From: Bog-473 sp964457065
GTDB taxonomy: Bacteria > Actinomycetota > Acidimicrobiia > Acidimicrobiales > RAAP-2
Length of the DNA: 34,567 nt
NCBI GenBank assembly: GCA_964457065.1
Contig: CAYWDQ010000020.1
Coordinates: 1-34,567 of the forward strand
Direction: 5' to 3'
Shown: one piece after another, positions 1 to 8,063 of the stretch
How positions within the stretch are numbered: the stretch's first letter is position 1
Layout of the letters: the number at the start of each line of letters is the position of its first letter
Notes under the pieces: generated by a model
What the model was told of the DNA's origin: nothing
What the model saw: the letters and a program-made list of their open reading frames with translations, nothing else
Database searches by the model: none
Position numbers and translations under genes: made by a program

Positions 1-32
1 AGGACGCGCAGACCTCCGAAAGCTCCAGCCAT
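1..32 (-). CDS. Partial CDS, start of a probable family III (CaiB/BaiF) CoA transferase
   Basis: Only the first ten codons are inside the window, read leftward from an ATG at 32-30: MAGAFGGLRV, then a partial Leu codon. A purine-rich GGGGTGGAG lies just upstream as a ribosome binding site. The pattern 'small residues, GLRVL' is how many family III CoA transferases begin, and two such enzymes lie elsewhere in the window (13085 and 29317). The start codon and ribosome site are seen directly. The family call rests on about ten residues and is a guess. It would be downstream of, and on the same strand as, the thioesterase gene at 255-719. Confidence 0.4.
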   Translation of the reverse strand, partial: MAGAFGGLRV

Positions 33-254
33 ACGACTCCACCCCTTTGCGTTCGGGCCAGGTCTACCATAGTGATTACTATGTTGCAGCACCACGAGGA
101 CGTTCAGGTGCTCCACCGCAAGGTCATTCGGACGCTGGCAGGACCGAGAAGAACTGCTTGAACTGGATCTTTCCGCACCGGCGCCCCGCTGACATCGAGG
201 CTGGTCAGATGCGGCGAGCAACGAGCGGCGACAGCACGCGGCCCGTTCGGTGGC
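33..254. promoter_or_regulatory. Intergenic region with a palindrome, probable promoter of the left-edge gene
   Basis: No convincing gene lies here. Its main feature is a perfect inverted repeat at 68-83, CATAGT-GATT-ACTATG, placed about 35 bases upstream of the leftward start at 32. On the minus strand TATGGT (71 down to 66) could act as a weak -10 element inside or next to the palindrome. The palindrome differs in spacing from the symmetric element found at other promoters in the window, so it may bind a different regulator. Rightward open frames across this stretch look like noise antisense to the thioesterase. Confidence 0.4.
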
Positions 255-719
255 TCACGACTGAGGGTGATCACGGAATACCGGCGCGTAGGTCACCACC
301 GCATGGGCGACGGGCTCCTCCCGCCCGGAACGGCGGATGTACGTGTCGACGACGCACGATCTCCTTCCGAACCGCAGGAGTCTGCCCTCCACGAGCAACA
401 CCCCAACCGGCGCCGGCCTCAGGAACTCCATTGAGATGGAGGTGGTGAATGCCTCAGAGCCCCTCGGGGAGCGGGAAATGGTGACGAAGTACGCCATCGT
501 GTCGGCCAACGTGAACAGGATCGGGCCCGCGACCATCCCCCCTGGGCGAGTGTGCCCGTCGTCGAATGTGGCACGCGCCACGATCCGCTGTACCGAGTAC
601 TCGTCTATCTCCAACGCGGCGACCGGGCGACCCCCCATGGCCTTGTGGTAGCGAGCAAGGAGCTCCTCGGGCGTGTGGGTGAGCACCTCGCCCCCCGCTG
701 AGGTTCGCTGATCCTTCAC
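255..719 (-). CDS. PaaI-like hotdog-fold acyl-CoA thioesterase
   Basis: A 154-residue protein, the normal size for a single-hotdog thioesterase. Residues 55-61 (GHTRPGG) followed by the helix GPILFTLADTMAYF match the PaaI/4HBT pattern, where the Asp after 'LA' (Asp73 here) is the usual catalytic or water-positioning residue. The family hydrolyses acyl-CoA thioesters in the cytoplasm, often to release CoA from dead-end intermediates. The GTG start at 719 has a purine-rich AAGGGGCCGAG upstream. It is the last gene of a leftward run (crotonase, alpha/beta hydrolase, TetR, VOC, two amidohydrolases), which fits a housekeeping role in a CoA-ester pathway. Substrate unknown. Confidence 0.8.
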   Translation of the reverse strand: MKDQRTSAGGEVLTHTPEELLARYHKAMGGRPVAALEIDEYSVQRIVARATFDDGHTRPGGMVAGPILFTLADTMAYFVTISRSPRGSEAFTTSISMEFLRPAPVGVLLVEGRLLRFGRRSCVVDTYIRRSGREEPVAHAVVTYAPVFRDHPQS

Positions 720-767
720 CTCGGCCCCTTCGCAGGCGTACGACCCTTCACACCCGTCCGCCTCCCG

Positions 768-1583
768 TTAGAGGCGCCCGCCGGAGCGAAGCTCTTCGGG
801 GACCCACGAGGGCGATCGTCGCTCCTTGAAGGCGAGCCACCCCTCCACACACTCCGATCCGCTCAGGCTGTCCTCCATCGACATCCGGTCGACGTGCCCG
901 TAACGCTCATTGACGACGCGCTTGACCGCAAGTCGAGCCTCGGGAGCAGTTCTGCAACAGGCTTCGAGCGCCGCTCGTGCTTCGGCGTAGAGCTCCTCGT
1001 GCGGGACGACACGGCTCACGAGACCCCAGTCGAGTGCCTCAGCAGCATCGAGCGTGCGACCTGTGAAGAGAAGATCGCGGGCCCGCGCCGGGCCGATCTG
1101 GGCTGGCAGGTACGTGGCGTAACCCGTGTCGGCGATTCCCCGGTACAGCTCAGGGGCACGAAAGGTCGCCCGTTCGCTCGCGACCGCGATGTCGGAGAGC
1201 ATCGCCATGAGGAGGCCCCCTCCCTGGCAGATGCCGTTCACGGCGCTGACGACCGGCTTGCGCGAGTTCCGGAGAGCTTCGAACGGCACCGTGTCGAGAC
1301 CCATCACCCCGACCGTTGCCCCCCAACCGTCTTCGCCGACTCCTCCGAGATCACCGCCGGGAATGAAGACATCCCCTGTTCCCGTGAGCACCATGCCAGC
1401 GAGGGCGCCGTCACCAGTCATCAGGTCGACGGCGTAGCGAACTGCGAAGTACATGGAGGCGGTCATCGCATTACGGGCCTCGGGCCGATCGACTGTGCAC
1501 CATGCCAGAGGACCTTGCCTCTCGAACCGGACGTGTGGTGTCCCCAGCCAGTCCCCTCTCGGGGGTCCGCTTGCTTCAGTCAT
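768..1583 (-). CDS. Enoyl-CoA hydratase/isomerase (crotonase superfamily)
   Basis: A 271-residue crotonase. The oxyanion-hole segments are visible as GTGDVFIPGGDL (about 68-79) and NGICQGGG (116-123). Aligned by eye to rat enoyl-CoA hydratase, the first catalytic Glu (Glu144 of rat) is kept as Glu145 in 'APEL', while the second (Glu164) is Asp170 in 'ARDLLFTG'. Such Glu/Asp arrangements occur in hydratases and isomerases, so the exact reaction is open. The ATG at 1583 follows an AGGAGA ribosome site. It lies 36 bases downstream of the alpha/beta hydrolase gene in the same leftward run. Confidence 0.87.
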   Translation of the reverse strand: MTEASGPPRGDWLGTPHVRFERQGPLAWCTVDRPEARNAMTASMYFAVRYAVDLMTGDGALAGMVLTGTGDVFIPGGDLGGVGEDGWGATVGVMGLDTVPFEALRNSRKPVVSAVNGICQGGGLLMAMLSDIAVASERATFRAPELYRGIADTGYATYLPAQIGPARARDLLFTGRTLDAAEALDWGLVSRVVPHEELYAEARAALEACCRTAPEARLAVKRVVNERYGHVDRMSMEDSLSGSECVEGWLAFKERRSPSWVPEELRSGGRL

Positions 1584-1619
1584 TCCTGGGTCTCCTTGCT
1601 CGATTGCGTCCTCGTGAGC

Positions 1620-2384
1620 TCACCGAATCGACGTGCTGCGGCGCACGAATTGCGCGAATTGCTCCGGATGGCTGACGTGCGCGCTGTGGGCGGCGCCCGC
1701 GATGGTGAAGACATCGGCGCCCTGCGAGTCGGCCAACCTGGTGGCGGCTTCCTGCGCGAAGGGCCACGTCTGTAGCCCGACACCGAACAGACTGGGCACC
1801 TTGAGGTCCTCCCAGCGAAAGGGTTCAGTCAGGCCAGAGACGACGTCGGACTGAAAGGCCGCCCCCTCGGCGCGCCGACGCGCCTTGAGGTCTTCGGGGA
1901 GCCGCTGCCACGCTCCCTCGCCCACCATCGAGGCGTACACCCGCTCCGCGAGGGCATCCGTGTCGACCTCAGCCGCCATCGCCTCGAGACCACGCCTGAC
2001 CGAGCCCGGCCAGAACTCCATCCAGGGCACTTGGGGCTCCCACAGGCCCAGTCCCCGGAATCGTTCGGGATGCGAGATTGCGGCCGAGACAACGACCACG
2101 CATCCGAAGCTGTGGGCGACGACGGTGGTGGGTCCATCGCCCATGACGTCCAACAGGTCATCTACGTGCTGGGCCAGGGACGCCGGCGGTACGGCCGGGG
2201 TCGACTCGCCATAACCCCGGCGGTCATACTCGATGACCCTGAGATCCGGCAGGTGTTCCACCACGGGCCGGAAGCTCTTGGCGCGATCCATGGCGCCGTG
2301 AACGAGCACAACCTCTGTCACGTTCGGATGGCGGGGTCCGTGCGCGGTGACAGCGAGGACCGTGGCAGTTGCTCCGCCGTTCAT
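1620..2384 (-). CDS. Alpha/beta-fold hydrolase
   Basis: A 254-residue alpha/beta hydrolase. It has the strand and oxyanion motif LVHGA, the nucleophile elbow AHSFG with the catalytic Ser, and a late 'AAHSAHV' segment that can supply the His. The usual acid-strand Asp ('G..D') is not obvious, so the acid may come from another loop. I prefer the ATG at 2384 to an upstream TTG at 2408. TATGAT lies six bases before this ATG and there is no Shine-Dalgarno sequence, which fits a leaderless transcript. It may hydrolyse an ester or lactone, or a C-C bond as in the MhpC group; substrate unknown. Confidence 0.82.
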   Translation of the reverse strand: MNGGATATVLAVTAHGPRHPNVTEVVLVHGAMDRAKSFRPVVEHLPDLRVIEYDRRGYGESTPAVPPASLAQHVDDLLDVMGDGPTTVVAHSFGCVVVVSAAISHPERFRGLGLWEPQVPWMEFWPGSVRRGLEAMAAEVDTDALAERVYASMVGEGAWQRLPEDLKARRRAEGAAFQSDVVSGLTEPFRWEDLKVPSLFGVGLQTWPFAQEAATRLADSQGADVFTIAGAAHSAHVSHPEQFAQFVRRSTSIR

Positions 2385-2396
2385 CGGCCGATCATA
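2382..2396 (-). promoter_or_regulatory. -10 box placed for a leaderless alpha/beta hydrolase mRNA
   Basis: On the minus strand TATGAT (2396 to 2391) is followed by CGGCCG and then the ATG at 2384. Transcription normally starts about 6-8 bases after a -10 box, which puts it on the ATG itself. No ribosome binding site precedes the ATG. Leaderless mRNAs are common in actinobacteria. No -35 match was seen. Confidence 0.45.
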
Positions 2397-2490
2397 GGCA
2401 CGGCGCAAGGGATCGACGCGGGGTCATCACAGTCAAGTTCCGCGTACACCGAACGAGGTTGTCCGGCGCTACCGCTGGACCGGTGGGCTG

Positions 2491-3231
2491 TCACTTGCCA
2501 CTGGCGTCACGGGACGTGGAGCTCCCGAGGATGGATTGGAGGATCGCGTCGAGGCTGAAGCGGAAGATCCGGTCGAGGTCGACCTGCTGTTGCAGCATGG
2601 TGCTCATTGTCTCGTCGATCTCGGCGTCCCGTTGGGCCCACACCTGCGCCCCGCGCACTCGATAGTCGGGCGAGAGTGCATCCTCGAGCACGATGAATCC
2701 ACCAAGGTGGAACAGAATGGTCGCCACAGCAAAGGCCGCCTCTTCACCGTGCAGACCGCCGGCGGTCAACTCGTGGGCCAGCACAGCCTGGGCCTTCGTG
2801 AAGATGGCCTCGCCGCGGCCCTGTGTCTTCGAAAGGGCGATGAGCTGAGGGCGGGCCCGCACCTCTCGCAAGAGAGCGTTCGAAATTGAGGTGATGCGCT
2901 CCGCCGGTGTACGGCCACGGGGCGCGATCCTCCCGAATTGATCGGTGATCTCCTCTATCAACCGGTTGAAGAGCTCATCGCGGTTACCGACGTGCCAGTA
3001 GACGGTAGGGGTCCCGACGCCAAGCTCGGCCGCGAGCTTGCGCATGCTGAAAGCCTCGACGCCACTCTCCTCGATCATCCTCATGGCCGTCGCAAGCACC
3101 TTGTCGACCGTGATGGAAGGACCGCCGGTCGGTCCAACTTGGCCCGTCTTTCCCTTCTGCGCCACGACTTCGAACCCCGGTCCCCTAGAGCCAATCGGAC
3201 CGCGCGTCTGGTACCGGGCATCTGTTGGCAC
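2491..3231 (-). CDS. TetR-family transcriptional regulator
   Basis: A 246-residue TetR-type repressor. The N-terminal helix-turn-helix lies at about residues 41-90. It includes 'SMRKLAAELGVGTPTVYWHVGNRDEL', written here only to show the recognition helix 'TPTVYWHV', the family signature. The remainder is an alpha-helical ligand-binding domain like that of tetracycline-repressor C-terminal groups. The GTG start at 3231 is uncertain: the first 40 residues are basic and low complexity, and a GTG at 3165 would also leave the whole domain intact. It is the only regulator in the window and sits between the VOC and hydrolase genes, so it is the prime candidate to read the symmetric promoter element described elsewhere. 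Ligand and targets are inference. Confidence 0.88.
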   Translation of the reverse strand: MPTDARYQTRGPIGSRGPGFEVVAQKGKTGQVGPTGGPSITVDKVLATAMRMIEESGVEAFSMRKLAAELGVGTPTVYWHVGNRDELFNRLIEEITDQFGRIAPRGRTPAERITSISNALLREVRARPQLIALSKTQGRGEAIFTKAQAVLAHELTAGGLHGEEAAFAVATILFHLGGFIVLEDALSPDYRVRGAQVWAQRDAEIDETMSTMLQQQVDLDRIFRFSLDAILQSILGSSTSRDASGK

Positions 3232-3285
3232 CAGAGGCGAAGGCAGAGACGGGGCGGCTTTTCGCGAGCTCGACCGACAGCATTG

Positions 3286-3708
3286 CTATCTATAGTCCCG
3301 AGGATCCGGAACGCCGGAAGGTGTGCCCTCGTGGTATTCCACGAACTCGATCAGATAGCCATCAAAGTCCTTTACGTAGGCCATTGTCACAGGCCAGCGT
3401 TCCAGCCGACTCGGCGGCGACACCGACTCACACCCCGCAGCGATCGCCTTGTCGTACAGGGCGACGCAATCATCGGTATTCACGTAGATCTTCCACAAGG
3501 CGGTGCCCGGGTCGATCGGGCCCTCACGGTCGAGGTGTTGCGCGAGCTGCATGCGACTGCCCCCGGCCGGAGACTGCAACACCGCCTCCTTGACGTCAGG
3601 GATGTCCGTTCGGCTTTGCACCGGAATGCCGATGACGCCCTCCCAGAAGTCGATTGCGCGGTCGAGATCACTGACGTTGATGCAGTACTGAGAAAGGATC
3701 GACACCAT
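3286..3708 (-). CDS. VOC (glyoxalase/bleomycin-resistance fold) protein
   Basis: A 140-residue protein with the paired beta-alpha-beta-beta-beta modules of the vicinal oxygen chelate fold: 'VSDLDRAIDFW' at the start of module one and 'DFDGYLIEFVE' at the end of module two. Compared from memory with glyoxalase I, Gln7 and the last Glu (in YLIEF) occupy metal-ligand positions, but the second ligand is Gln and the third is not evident. It is probably not a glyoxalase. It could be an epimerase, a dioxygenase-like protein or a binding protein. The ATG at 3708 has a strong AGGAGG upstream. It sits between an amidohydrolase and the TetR gene. Confidence 0.82.
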   Translation of the reverse strand: MVSILSQYCINVSDLDRAIDFWEGVIGIPVQSRTDIPDVKEAVLQSPAGGSRMQLAQHLDREGPIDPGTALWKIYVNTDDCVALYDKAIAAGCESVSPPSRLERWPVTMAYVKDFDGYLIEFVEYHEGTPSGVPDPRDYR

Positions 3709-3730
3709 TGCCCTACCTCCTACCTTACGA

Positions 3731-3746
3731 TCGGCTCACAAGCCGA
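3731..3746. repeat. Inverted repeat between amidohydrolase and VOC genes
   Basis: TCGGCT-CACA-AGCCGA forms a six-base-pair hairpin with a four-base loop in the 51-base gap between the amidohydrolase stop and the VOC start. There is no T-tract, so it could be an RNA processing or partial-termination hairpin or an operator half. Low confidence in any role. Confidence 0.3.
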
Positions 3747-3759
3747 CGATCACACCTTG

Positions 3760-5034
3760 CTATTCGGGGACGGTCACGGGAATGGCCTCTACGCCGGACA
3801 ACCACGGTCGACCCGCCGCTTCGACGGCCTCCCACTTCTTCAGCTCCACCCCGCCGGTCTGCCCGAGATCCTCCGGCGTGGGCCCGAAACGTTCGGCGAG
3901 AGATTGCAGCTTGCCGACGTCGAAGCCGTAGACCTCTGCGGCAGTGAGCCCCAGGATCCGCCGCGAATCGTCAACCGGGCAATCCCAGAACGTCTCGCGG
4001 AGCCACTGGCGCGTGTGCGGCCACGTGCCCTCTGGATGAGGGAAGTCGTTGCCCCACATGATGTTGCCGACGCCGATCTCGAAACGACGAGCGATCTCGC
4101 GGCGCCGGGTGTTGGACGACCCGATGAAGACATTACGGTCGAAGTACTCGCTCGGAAGCATCTTCAATTTCGGGGCGATGTTCCCCATCTTCTTGGTGGC
4201 GTGCTCGTTCATATACGCGATGTCGGATCTCCACAAGAGGTCGGCCGCCCACCACGACCCTCCCTCCGTCACGGCGAACTTCAGGCCAGGGTGGCGTTCG
4301 AAGGCACCGGACCAGAGCAAGAACCACATCGGCCGCATCGTCCAGAAGATGGTCTCGTTGGCATAGATCCCGAGGTCGGGGCCGATCTCCTCGCGCGGTG
4401 CGGGTCCCGTGTGGGTGTGGACGACCATGTCGAGCTCCTCGCACACGGTCCAGATGGGCTCGTAGCGGAGGTCGTTGTAGGGGGGGTACGGGCGCCACAT
4501 CGCAGGGATGAGGATGCCTCCCAGCCCCGAGGACTTGGCCCTGCGGATCTCGGCGACGGCGGCGTCGATGTCGTGCAGGATGGGCACGATGGCGAGGCCG
4601 CACCGTCGATCGGGACTGTCGCTGCACAGTTCGGCCAGCCAGCGGTTGTGGGCCTGGGCGCCTGCCATCAGCAGCGTCGGGTCGTATTCTCCACTTGCAC
4701 CGAGACCGGCGCCGAAGGGGGCCGATGCTCCTCCCAGCACTGCGTCGGCATCTGGGAATATGACCTCACCGACCACCCCGTCTGCGTCGAGCTCAGCGTC
4801 GCGACGCGCAGCATCCCATCCCCCCCGAAGTCCCTCCTCGTTCTCGTCGTACCAGTCCTTGACGAATTCGAGCTCCGCCACTTGAGCGTTCATCGGGGCG
4901 CGCAGCGCGGCGCGCTGTATGAGGTCTTCGTCGAATGCGTCTCGATGCCGTGGATCGAGGAACTCCTTGTACTGAGCGTCGGGAAGCCCAGCATGGGTGT
5001 CAGACGAGATGATGAGGTAGTTGTCGGTTACCAC
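3760..5034 (-). CDS. Amidohydro_2 family metal-dependent hydrolase/decarboxylase
   Basis: A 424-residue TIM-barrel protein of the amidohydrolase-2 family, which includes ACMSD, resorcylate decarboxylases and LigY-type C-C hydrolases. Candidate metal and active-site residues are the N-terminal Asp12-x-His14 (SSDTHAG), His206/His208 (VHTHTG) and Asp330 with His333 (WGNDFPH). The N-terminal D-x-H replaces the H-x-H of ACMSD. Its start is a GTG at 5034 that overlaps the stop of the upstream amidohydrolase by seven bases, with GGAGGAG upstream, so the two are probably translationally coupled. Close relatives in the window are at 5028 and 22588. The reaction may be hydrolytic C-C cleavage or decarboxylation of a pathway intermediate; the substrate is unknown. 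Confidence 0.85.
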   Translation of the reverse strand: MVTDNYLIISSDTHAGLPDAQYKEFLDPRHRDAFDEDLIQRAALRAPMNAQVAELEFVKDWYDENEEGLRGGWDAARRDAELDADGVVGEVIFPDADAVLGGASAPFGAGLGASGEYDPTLLMAGAQAHNRWLAELCSDSPDRRCGLAIVPILHDIDAAVAEIRRAKSSGLGGILIPAMWRPYPPYNDLRYEPIWTVCEELDMVVHTHTGPAPREEIGPDLGIYANETIFWTMRPMWFLLWSGAFERHPGLKFAVTEGGSWWAADLLWRSDIAYMNEHATKKMGNIAPKLKMLPSEYFDRNVFIGSSNTRRREIARRFEIGVGNIMWGNDFPHPEGTWPHTRQWLRETFWDCPVDDSRRILGLTAAEVYGFDVGKLQSLAERFGPTPEDLGQTGGVELKKWEAVEAAGRPWLSGVEAIPVTVPE

Positions 5035-6251
5035 GGCTTGAGGTCTCCTCCGGAGAAGGCGAGCGAATGGGAGTCAGCGGGGACGTGTTCGAGCGGGACG
5101 TTCACTTCGTCGACCTGAGGGCCGACACGAGCAGCCACGGAAGCCAGCGCCTCGAGATCGAAGCCGTAGACGCGGGCGGCATTGCCTCCGAGCATGGGCC
5201 CTACCTCTTCGGAGTCGATACCGGCGAAAGTGTGGCGCAAGGCCTCGGTCGTGTAGGGGTACGTTCCTTCGATGTGCGGGTAGTCCTGACCCCACATGAT
5301 CTTGTCGAGACCGATCTCGTAGCGGAGCGGGGCCTCGTTCGGACGGAGGAAGCTCGCGCCGACGAAGCAGTTGCGTCTCCAGTAGAAGCTCGGCGGCTCG
5401 GGAATCTCCTTGATCAGCTCGGCACCGAAGTGTGACTCTGCGTTGGCAGCGTCGGTAAAGCGGCTGTACTGAAAATCGAGCATGTTCAGCGTGGCCGGCA
5501 CCCAGCCCGATGACTGCTCGGTGAGCACCAGCTTGAGGCCGGGATAGCGGGCAAAGGCACCGCCAAAAGCCATGTGCCAGAAGACCCGATGCGAGAACCA
5601 ACCCAGCTCCACCATGAAGATCGCCATGGAGGCCAGGTGCTCGCCCATCTCGGGTCCGGCGGCTCCGGAGTGGTTGTTGACCGGCATGTCGAGGTCTTGG
5701 CAGGCGGCCCAGATCGGGTCGTAGTCGGGAGCGCACAGGGGAGGGAGTCCCGAGTCAGGTGGCACACCCGGCAGCAGCACCCCGCCGAAGAGGTCATGCT
5801 CACGCGCCCATGTGATCTCCTCAACGGCGTCGTCGACGTCGTTGAGGAAGATCTGTGCCATGCCGGCACGCCGTCCCGGAGTTTCCGCGCAGAAGTCGGC
5901 CAACCACCGATTGTGCGCCCGAAGGCCAGCCCAACGGAGCTCGTACGTGTCCGGGGTCGGTGGCCGCGCCAGCAGATTGCCCGAGGGGAAGAAAGGCGGA
6001 ATCGTGTTCGGGAACAGGACTTCCGCGACAACGCCATCATCCTCGAGCTCGCGTAGGCGGGCCGCGGAGTCCCAATTGCGATAGGCCGTCTCCCCCTGGA
6101 GATCGGCATACGGGTTCACATAGGTCTTCGCCCAGTCATCGAATTCGTCGAGGTAGCGGCGCTCGAGGTAGTCCCGGTAGTCCAGCATCTCGGCGCCGGC
6201 GTGCCCGTCGGAGGAGATCACGATGTAACGGTCATCGGCGAGTGAATTCAT
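5028..6251 (-). CDS. Amidohydro_2 family metal-dependent hydrolase/decarboxylase
   Basis: A 407-residue paralogue of the neighbouring gene. Visible active-site candidates are Asp15-x-His17 (SSDGHAG), His194 (VNNHSG) and Asp323 with His326 (WGQDYPH). The motif 'RAHNRWL' (about 111-117) is shared with the copies at 3760 and 22588, marking a subgroup. It is particularly like 22588, sharing 'PNTIPPFFPS' and 'FLNDVDDA'. I chose the ATG at 6251 over a TTG three bases earlier; GGGGGG lies five bases upstream. It heads the leftward run and is divergent from the SDR gene at 6381. Two homologous enzymes made from one message suggests a heteromer or successive similar steps (inference). Confidence 0.86.
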   Translation of the reverse strand: MNSLADDRYIVISSDGHAGAEMLDYRDYLERRYLDEFDDWAKTYVNPYADLQGETAYRNWDSAARLRELEDDGVVAEVLFPNTIPPFFPSGNLLARPPTPDTYELRWAGLRAHNRWLADFCAETPGRRAGMAQIFLNDVDDAVEEITWAREHDLFGGVLLPGVPPDSGLPPLCAPDYDPIWAACQDLDMPVNNHSGAAGPEMGEHLASMAIFMVELGWFSHRVFWHMAFGGAFARYPGLKLVLTEQSSGWVPATLNMLDFQYSRFTDAANAESHFGAELIKEIPEPPSFYWRRNCFVGASFLRPNEAPLRYEIGLDKIMWGQDYPHIEGTYPYTTEALRHTFAGIDSEEVGPMLGGNAARVYGFDLEALASVAARVGPQVDEVNVPLEHVPADSHSLAFSGGDLKPW

Positions 6252-6380
6252 CAATGCCCCCCAGGCCTATGACAGCGTTATAGTGCAATCACACATGATA
6301 TGCAATCGTCTGGTTTCGCGACGACGCGGGCACGTCGTCGACTGCCGGTCGGGACGCACGCCAGACAAGGGGAGGCCGTC
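6252..6380. promoter_or_regulatory. Divergent promoter region with TGCAATC direct repeats
   Basis: This gap separates the leftward amidohydrolase operon from the rightward SDR gene. TATAGT at 6279-6284 is a rightward -10 candidate and TATAAC on the minus strand (6282 to 6277) a leftward one. A direct repeat TGCAATC occurs at 6284-6290 and 6301-6307, 17 bases apart. A weak copy of the window's symmetric element, ACACAT-G-ATATGC, lies at 6291-6303 between the repeats. The SDR ribosome site AAGGGGAGG is at about 6367-6375. Confidence 0.45.
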
Positions 6381-7304
6381 GTGAGAGACGTGGTCGGCAA
6401 GGTGGCAGTCGTCACGGGAGGAGGCCAGGGCATCGGGCGAGCGATGGTGGAGCGCTTCGGCGCGGAGGGGATGAAGGTCGTGGTGGCCGACATCGTCCCG
6501 GCCCTGGTCGAGGAGACAACTGGGGAGTTGTCAGATCGGGGTCTCGAGGTCACCGGCATGGTGACCGATGTCACGTCACTCGAGTCGGTCGAGAGCCTGC
6601 GCGACGCGACGATCGAGCAGTACGGCGCGGTCCATCTGCTGTGCAACAACGCAGGAATCGGCTCGGGATCCGAAGGTCAACTGTGGGAACACCACGTCAA
6701 CGATTGGCGCTGGTCCCTCGACGTCAATGTGATGGGCGTCGTGAACGGCATCCACGCGTTCGTGCCCACCATGTTGGCCCAGGACGAGGAGGGGCACGTC
6801 GTGAACACCACATCGAGCAACGGCGGGTTCACCCCACTCATCAATAGCGCTGTCTACGCGACGACCAAAGCAGCGGTCACCACCATCACCGAGTGCCTCT
6901 GGGGCCAACTGCGCGAAGTCGGTGCGAAGATCAGCGCGTCGTTGCTCTACCCGTCGACATTCACACCGGGAATGCTCAACACCGGTATCTGGCGGCCGGG
7001 GGCCAATCGTCCCGAGCGATACGACCGGCCCGGTGCGCCTCCGAAGGAGGGTCGCGACGCTCTGGGCGCTTATTTGAGCCGGATGGAGGAAGCGGGGCTA
7101 GAGGTCAAGTTTGCACCACTGTCCGAGGTGGCCGACATCTGCTTCGAAGGGATCGTCAACGACACTTTCTGGATCACCGTTCCACAAGCCCAGCAACAGG
7201 AAAAGATCCGGAGCCGCGCGACCTCACAAATCGAAATGAGCCCTCCCGAGTATCTGATCGAGACCAACCTCATGACCTCGAGACCACTCGATACAAAGAG
7301 ATAG
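6381..7304 (+). CDS. Short-chain dehydrogenase/reductase (SDR)
   Basis: A 307-residue classical SDR with the NAD(P)-binding TGGGQGIG at 12-19, NNAG at 89-92 and the catalytic Tyr159-x-x-x-Lys163 (YATTK) with Ser145/146 upstream. The family oxidises or reduces secondary alcohols and ketones, here plausibly a hydroxyacyl-CoA or ring hydroxyl. Its C-terminal region is about 60 residues longer than a minimal SDR. I start it at GTG 6381 because AAGGGGAGG precedes it and the Rossmann strand follows at once. An in-frame ATG at 6300 would add 27 basic residues and is less likely. It opens the rightward run in front of an alpha/beta hydrolase. Confidence 0.87.
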   Translation: MRDVVGKVAVVTGGGQGIGRAMVERFGAEGMKVVVADIVPALVEETTGELSDRGLEVTGMVTDVTSLESVESLRDATIEQYGAVHLLCNNAGIGSGSEGQLWEHHVNDWRWSLDVNVMGVVNGIHAFVPTMLAQDEEGHVVNTTSSNGGFTPLINSAVYATTKAAVTTITECLWGQLREVGAKISASLLYPSTFTPGMLNTGIWRPGANRPERYDRPGAPPKEGRDALGAYLSRMEEAGLEVKFAPLSEVADICFEGIVNDTFWITVPQAQQQEKIRSRATSQIEMSPPEYLIETNLMTSRPLDTKR

Positions 7305-7394
7305 TTGCCAGATACCAGGATCAGGCATTCCCAACGACACTTCCACTGACTCGGGAGAGATCTCAATGGTTCGACTGAGGACGTATCCGAACAC

Positions 7395-8063
7395 ATGACA
7401 CGAATTGTCCTGGTTCATGGTGCGTGGCACGGACCTTGGTGCTGGGACGAAGTGCTGGCCGAACTGCGCGACCGCGAGATCGAAGCGGTCGCGGTCGAGC
7501 TTCCATTCACGGGATTCGCTGATGACGTCGAATCGGCTCGCTCCGCAATCGCAGCGGGTGGGGAGCGGGTGGTCGTGATCGCCCACTCTTACGGTGGGGC
7601 CGTCGTCAGCCAAGCCGTCTCGGGGCTGACGAATGTCGCCCACCTCGTCCTTCTGGCGGCATTCGTCAACCCCGGAGAAGCCTCTGCGTTGATTGACCGG
7701 CCAATCTCTCTGCTCGAGGCCATCGTGACGGATGGAGACTGCTGCTCTTTCGATCCGAAGTTCGCCCGGGCCATCTTCTACGCCGACAGCGCACCTGACC
7801 TCGTCGCGACGATTGTTCCGCGGCTCCGCCCCATGGTCTTGGATGCCACGGCCATGCTGGCGGTGCCCTCGATACCCCCCGAGATACCGTCCACGTACGT
7901 CGTCTGCACCCGCGACGGCGCCATCCCGCCGGAAGCGCAGCTCCAGATGGCAAAACGGGTGGATCAGGTGATCGAGTGGCCGACCGACCACTCGCCATTC
8001 TTGACTCGCCCCGGTGACCTGGCGGATCTCCTGGTGGAAAGGCTCCATACCGGACCTGCCTGA
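7395..8063 (+). CDS. Alpha/beta-fold hydrolase, EstC/salicylate-esterase-like
   Basis: A 222-residue hydrolase with a full visible triad: Ser65 in AHSYGG, Asp174 in CTRDG and His199 in TDHSP. The start IVLVHGAWHGPWCWD is the hallmark of the small plant-HNL/EstC-like esterase branch, which cleaves esters or cyanohydrins without a large cap. ATG 7395 is preceded by GAGGA at a rather long distance. It follows the SDR by 90 bases. In this setting it may open an ester or lactone made by the upstream oxidation (inference). Confidence 0.85.
   Translation: MTRIVLVHGAWHGPWCWDEVLAELRDREIEAVAVELPFTGFADDVESARSAIAAGGERVVVIAHSYGGAVVSQAVSGLTNVAHLVLLAAFVNPGEASALIDRPISLLEAIVTDGDCCSFDPKFARAIFYADSAPDLVATIVPRLRPMVLDATAMLAVPSIPPEIPSTYVVCTRDGAIPPEAQLQMAKRVDQVIEWPTDHSPFLTRPGDLADLLVERLHTGPA

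Noticed and set aside
47..448. Rightward open frame of 133 codons at the left edge
   Set aside because: Mostly antisense to the thioesterase, low-complexity Arg/Pro-rich product and no ribosome site.
2938..5118. Rightward 726-codon open frame
   Set aside because: Antisense to the TetR, VOC and amidohydrolase genes; composition is typical of a GC-rich shadow frame and no domain is visible.
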